A stretch of 23,874 bases of DNA, taken from assembly GCA_034665745.1 (NCBI GenBank), contig JAXDJJ010000087.1, forward strand, positions 1 to 23,874, in the 5' to 3' direction. A model generated the notes under the pieces. It was not told the DNA's origin. It searched no databases and saw only the letters and a list, made by a program, of their open reading frames with translations. This DNA comes from JAXDJJ01 sp034665745. GTDB taxonomy: Bacteria; Actinomycetota; CADDZG01; WHSQ01. Shown here piece by piece: positions 20,562-23,874 of this stretch (its first letter is position 1; each line of letters begins with the position of its first letter). Made by a program: the position numbers and the translations under genes.

Positions 20562-22412
20562 TTAGTGCTCGTGGCCCGGTGGGTGGAACAGCATCATCGG
20601 GTTCTTGGGAGCGTCCACGACCGGGAGGATGATCCGGGTCTTGGCCTCTTCCCAGTTGATGACGAAGGTCGCGCAGCTCGCCTGCTTGAGGACACTCGTC
20701 GGGTTGGTCGGGTCCGAAGGAAGCTCGGGCACATCGTCACAGCCCGGGTACGGCTTCGGGAGCGACCATTCGTTGATCTCGGTCTGGATGTTGAGTCCGA
20801 TCATGTGGCCGGCGAGGAACGTGTAGTCGACGGGCTTTCCGGCGATGTCGGCGAGCCACGGCTTGCCCGGCTCGAGGTCGACCTGCTTGTCGAGGCCCTC
20901 ACGGTAGCGAGAGTCGAGCCAGCCACGGGTGACGCCACTGAGCATGTTCGGGTCGGTCGTCGCAACGTGGTTACCGGCAGCCATGACCATCGCGTCCATG
21001 TCGACGTCGGCAAGGGTCGGCGTGACAGTGACCCACTTGCGACCGACTGTGTTGTAGATCTGGAACTTCACCTGGCCGAAGATGCGCAGGTTCTTGCGCA
21101 GCATCAGGCTCTCGGACCAGTGCCAGTCGTGGTTGCTTCTGCCGTGGTGCAGCGCGTGCGACTCGGTGTTGACGTTCGTAGAGGGGAACGCTGCGGTGGT
21201 CTCGCCTTCCTTCGGCGGGGGACCCAAACTGAAGTACTCACGCGGCTTGGTCGGAAGCAGCATCCACACGTAGTCACCGGGGATCGTCGGCGGCACGTAC
21301 TGCAGGTAGAGGCTGACGTTCTTGGTCTTCGGAGCGCCGACGTATTCCTTGCCCGGGCCCTTGAGGTCGGCGGTCTGGGTGATGACCGACGCGATGTTCT
21401 GCACGCCGTTGTTGACGCCCATCAGGTAGTGGTCCATCCACGCGTGCACGGTCTTGTTGTAATCGCCGCCGGGCACGCCGTGACCTTCGGTCGTCGGGCC
21501 CATGTAGAGGACGCGCTTCTCGGAGTTGTCGAGTGCGTGGAACCAGTCCCAGCTCTCTTCCTGCTTCACGTTCCAGTCACCCCAGTTACCGGAGACCAGT
21601 ACGGGGATCGTGACCTTGTCGGCGTCACGCAGGTAGTCGCGCTCGACCCAGAACTTGTCGTAGTCGGGCGTGTCGTCGTAGCCATACTGCGTGTGGGTGA
21701 TCTCGTCGCACGGAGTGATGGCGCTTTGAACGCGCTCGGCCCAGTTCGGGTCGGCCGCGTCGGTCGGCGGCGGGATCGCAAGTCCGAAGTCGAAGATCAA
21801 CGGCGTGTCGACACCTTCGTCGCCAGCAGCGCCGGGGCCCTGGTGTCCAACCATCCCGTTCTGCAAGAAGTAGCGGATGCCGCCGGAGTAGGCGTAGCCG
21901 TACCAGTGGTTGATCGCAGCCTCGGGGACGATCGTGGTGAGGTGCGGTGGACGCATGACCGCAGTGGCGTTCGCTGTGGTGCCGTCGTACGAACCGCCGA
22001 TCATCGCGATCTTGCCGGTGTTCCATTTCTGCTTCGCGATCCACTCGACGAGGTCGTAACCGCTTTCCTTCTCGCGCTTGCCGCCGTAGTCGTAGCAGCC
22101 GCCCGAGTTGCGAGTGCCGACGACGTCTGCGTAGCCGCGGGCGTAACCGAGGGGGACCCACTCGGCGCTGTCGTAGCCGAGCACATCGTTGAGGACGTTG
22201 TAGGGAGACAGCGTTAGCACCATGGGTGCCTGGATGATCTTGCCGCCAGACGTCGGGTGAACGACCTGCAGCGATAGGTCTCCGTGACGGGTCGGCACGA
22301 TGTAAGTGACGGTGGTCTCGCCGTCGGGGGCAGCCGCGGAGGCCGCCGGCGCGGCGATGAGACCGCCGATCAGGGTGACTGCTGCGAGCGCTGCGATCAG
22401 TTGTTTTCTCAT
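20562..22412 (-). CDS. Exported S15/CocE-family hydrolase (X-Pro dipeptidyl-peptidase-like)
   Basis: A 616-residue alpha/beta hydrolase of the CocE/NonD and X-Pro dipeptidyl-peptidase group. The signal peptide is residues 1-27 (PAASA). The nucleophile is Ser141 in GGSYDG, preceded by the GYADVVGTRNSGG segment typical of the family. Likely acid and base are Asp279 (SGNWGDWNV) and His311 (TEGHGVPGGD). The C-terminal third (about 385-610) is the jelly-roll PepX_C domain, with LRIFGQVKFQIYNT and the AGHMIGLNI strand. The family covers peptidases and esterases, so the substrate is not predictable. GAGGGG lies 2 nt before ATG 22412. It is followed after 9 nt by a small secreted protein gene. Confidence 0.88.
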   Translation of the reverse strand: MRKQLIAALAAVTLIGGLIAAPAASAAAPDGETTVTYIVPTRHGDLSLQVVHPTSGGKIIQAPMVLTLSPYNVLNDVLGYDSAEWVPLGYARGYADVVGTRNSGGCYDYGGKREKESGYDLVEWIAKQKWNTGKIAMIGGSYDGTTANATAVMRPPHLTTIVPEAAINHWYGYAYSGGIRYFLQNGMVGHQGPGAAGDEGVDTPLIFDFGLAIPPPTDAADPNWAERVQSAITPCDEITHTQYGYDDTPDYDKFWVERDYLRDADKVTIPVLVSGNWGDWNVKQEESWDWFHALDNSEKRVLYMGPTTEGHGVPGGDYNKTVHAWMDHYLMGVNNGVQNIASVITQTADLKGPGKEYVGAPKTKNVSLYLQYVPPTIPGDYVWMLLPTKPREYFSLGPPPKEGETTAAFPSTNVNTESHALHHGRSNHDWHWSESLMLRKNLRIFGQVKFQIYNTVGRKWVTVTPTLADVDMDAMVMAAGNHVATTDPNMLSGVTRGWLDSRYREGLDKQVDLEPGKPWLADIAGKPVDYTFLAGHMIGLNIQTEINEWSLPKPYPGCDDVPELPSDPTNPTSVLKQASCATFVINWEEAKTRIILPVVDAPKNPMMLFHPPGHEH

Positions 22413-22481
22413 GTCCCCTCAGAGATTCGCCCCCTGAGAGGGGAGTCCTGCCCCGCCTGACGATTACGGAGAGAAATCGCC

Positions 22482-22500
22482 TGACTACGCTACGTAGTCA
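22482..22500. repeat. Short perfect inverted repeat in the gap between the hydrolase and kinase genes
   Basis: TGACTACG (22482-22489) and CGTAGTCA (22493-22500) are perfect 8-bp arms around CTA. It lies 16 nt after the kinase stop and 70 nt before the hydrolase start, both on the minus strand. No U-tract follows, so it may be an operator rather than a terminator. Confidence 0.4.
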
Positions 22501-22515
22501 AAGGGTGCTGGGGGC

Positions 22516-23874
22516 TTAGAGGGTTCGAGCGAGGCGTTTGCGCAGGACGTCGGTGACGGCCTCGATGAGTTCGGGGCCCGAGAACGGCTTCTGGAGCAGA
22601 CGTTCGTCCGAGTCAGGCCCGGCCCCCGCGAGGATGTCGCTCGTGTAACCGGACATATAGACGGTCGGAAGGCCGGTGGTCTCCGAGAGGGACTTACCGG
22701 ACATCCCGGGCATGACGACATCGGTGAGCAGAAGGTCGATATCGGCCTCGGGACCCTCGAGCTCTTCGAGAGCTTCGACCGGTGACCCGAACGCCACAAC
22801 CTTGAAGCCGTGGCGGGTCAAGATCCTGACCGCTACTTCCCGGACCGCATCCTCGTCCTCGACGACCATGATCGTTGCCCCCTGGGCGGCGATGGCTGCT
22901 GGTCCAGTGCTTCGTTCCGTCACGCGGCTGTCGTACAGCGAGCTTCGGCTCCGTGGGAAATACATCGAGAACGTCGTGCCGCGGCCCTCTTCGGACTCGA
23001 CCCCGATATGACCTCCGGACTGGCTGACGATCCCGTAGACGGTCGCGAGCCCGAGGCCGGTGCCTTCTCCGACACCCTTTGTCGTGAAGAACGGGTCGAA
23101 GATGTGCTCACGTACCGCTGCCGGTATGCCGCAACCGGTATCGGACACCGAAAGGCAGACCCACTGGCCGTTACCCATACCGGGCAAGGGCGACGTGTCC
23201 GGCGGGATCTCGACATTGCTCGTTGCTATGACGAGGTCACCGCTCCTGTCCTTCAGCGCGTCGCGTGCGTTAACCACGAGGTTCATAAGGATCTGTTCGA
23301 CGTGGCCACGGTCGGCCTCAACGTTCCAGATACCGGGACGCAGATCACTTGTCAGGTTGATGCTCTCCGTGATCGTCCGTGACAACAGGCTGAACGTCTC
23401 GCCGACGACGAGGTTGAAGTCGAGGACCTCGGGCAGGGCGACCTCTTTGCGAGAGAACGTGAGCAGTTGCCGCGTCAGTTTCGCTCCGCGCTCGCCTGCC
23501 TTGATGATCTCCATCACGTCATCGCGACGAGGGTCTTCCATCTCCAGTTCCTCGGCAACGAACCTGCCGTAGTTCACGACCACGCCGAGAAGGTTGTTGA
23601 AGTCATGAGCGATGCCCCCGGCGAGGTGACCGACCGCTTCCATCTTCTGAGCCTGTCGGAGCTGCTCGTCGCGCTCTTGGATCTGCACCGCGGCCTCTTC
23701 ACGCTCCATCAAACGACGACGTTCTTCTTCGAAATGTTTGCGCTCAGAATCGACCGCGCGCTCCTGGGCATCTTCGGCGAACTTCCACGCAGCGAGTCCT
23801 GCCGCGCTCATCGCGAGGATGAATGCGCCGTGGATCATGGCCCACTTCCATGGGTGGAGGAACGCGTCCGGGTG
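22516..23874 (-). CDS. Hybrid sensor histidine kinase with C-terminal receiver domain (5' end outside window)
   Basis: The frame stays open to the right edge, so the N-terminus is missing; Met at 23838 lies inside a membrane helix (WKWAMIHGAFILAMSAAGLA) and is probably not the start. Counting from that Met: coiled coil about 22-65, HisKA with GGIAHDFNNLLG (His78), and HATPase with NLVVNARDAL (N box), DTGCGIP (G1), FDPFFTT (F box) and GTGLGLATVYG (G2). A receiver domain follows about 320-437, with acidic DED, Asp373 in LLTDVVMPG, YMSGYT and Lys417 in QKPF. It is a complete kinase core with its own receiver, typical of PAS-containing hybrid kinases. The cognate regulator is not in the window. 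Confidence 0.92.
   Translation of the reverse strand, partial: HPDAFLHPWKWAMIHGAFILAMSAAGLAAWKFAEDAQERAVDSERKHFEEERRRLMEREEAAVQIQERDEQLRQAQKMEAVGHLAGGIAHDFNNLLGVVVNYGRFVAEELEMEDPRRDDVMEIIKAGERGAKLTRQLLTFSRKEVALPEVLDFNLVVGETFSLLSRTITESINLTSDLRPGIWNVEADRGHVEQILMNLVVNARDALKDRSGDLVIATSNVEIPPDTSPLPGMGNGQWVCLSVSDTGCGIPAAVREHIFDPFFTTKGVGEGTGLGLATVYGIVSQSGGHIGVESEEGRGTTFSMYFPRSRSSLYDSRVTERSTGPAAIAAQGATIMVVEDEDAVREVAVRILTRHGFKVVAFGSPVEALEELEGPEADIDLLLTDVVMPGMSGKSLSETTGLPTVYMSGYTSDILAGAGPDSDERLLQKPFSGPELIEAVTDVLRKRLARTL

Noticed and set aside
20565..22217. 550-codon plus-strand frame opposite the S15 hydrolase
   Set aside because: Arg/Val/Asp-rich shadow with no motif; the minus strand has signal peptide and GGSYDG.

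Overview
The window reads as a chromosomal segment of a high-GC member of the Actinomycetota, probably an uncultured or deep-branching lineage. Evidence for this is a WhiB-like iron-sulfur regulator, the paired ArsA-type ATPases typical of actinobacteria, frequent GTG/TTG starts, several starts that look leaderless (a -10-like hexamer about 6-11 nt before the start codon) and strong GC bias at third codon positions. I see no phage, transposon, integrase or CRISPR. Coding density is high; the largest gene-free gap is 13557-13780 (224 bp), so no stretch over 300 bases lacks a gene.

Left part (1-6938, all + strand): the C-terminal half of aspartate kinase and asd (aspartate pathway), a UDP-glucuronate decarboxylase abutting asd, a small secreted protein, a membrane-anchored DUF4012 protein, and a membrane HD-GYP protein with a long Gly/Asn-rich C-terminal tail. 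Sugar-nucleotide enzyme plus DUF4012 suggests envelope polysaccharide work. Two hairpin/U-tract elements separate transcription units here.

Middle (6971-13556): tRNA-Pro(CGG), then a minus-strand pair of phosphoesterases (an EEP-fold enzyme with FN3 and Ig-like tails, and a calcineurin-type enzyme). Divergent from these is a partner-switching pair, a HAMP/SpoIIE-type phosphatase overlapping a STAS anti-sigma-factor antagonist. A 42-residue membrane peptide gene is squeezed between the STAS gene and copD. A CopD-like membrane protein is followed tail-to-tail by a CopC-like protein carrying a His/Met-rich domain.

Right part (13557-23874): a whiB-like gene with tandem upstream repeats, an orphan Phd/YefM-like gene with a C-terminal extension, then a minus-strand run of two ArsA ATPases, a succinate dehydrogenase membrane subunit and a translationally coupled protein of unknown function. 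Next come a plus-strand exported protein of unknown function and an NfeD-like protein with a degraded protease domain. The window closes with a minus-strand S15/CocE-type exported hydrolase plus a small secreted protein, and a hybrid sensor kinase cut by the right edge.

The items most worth follow-up are the sdhC gene detached from other sdh genes and coupled to an unknown protein, the CopC-like protein that has lost its usual copper ligands but gained a His/Met-rich tail, the NfeD protein without visible catalytic residues, the orphan Phd fusion, the unlisted 42-aa membrane peptide, and two places where divergent genes seem to share overlapping -10 elements.
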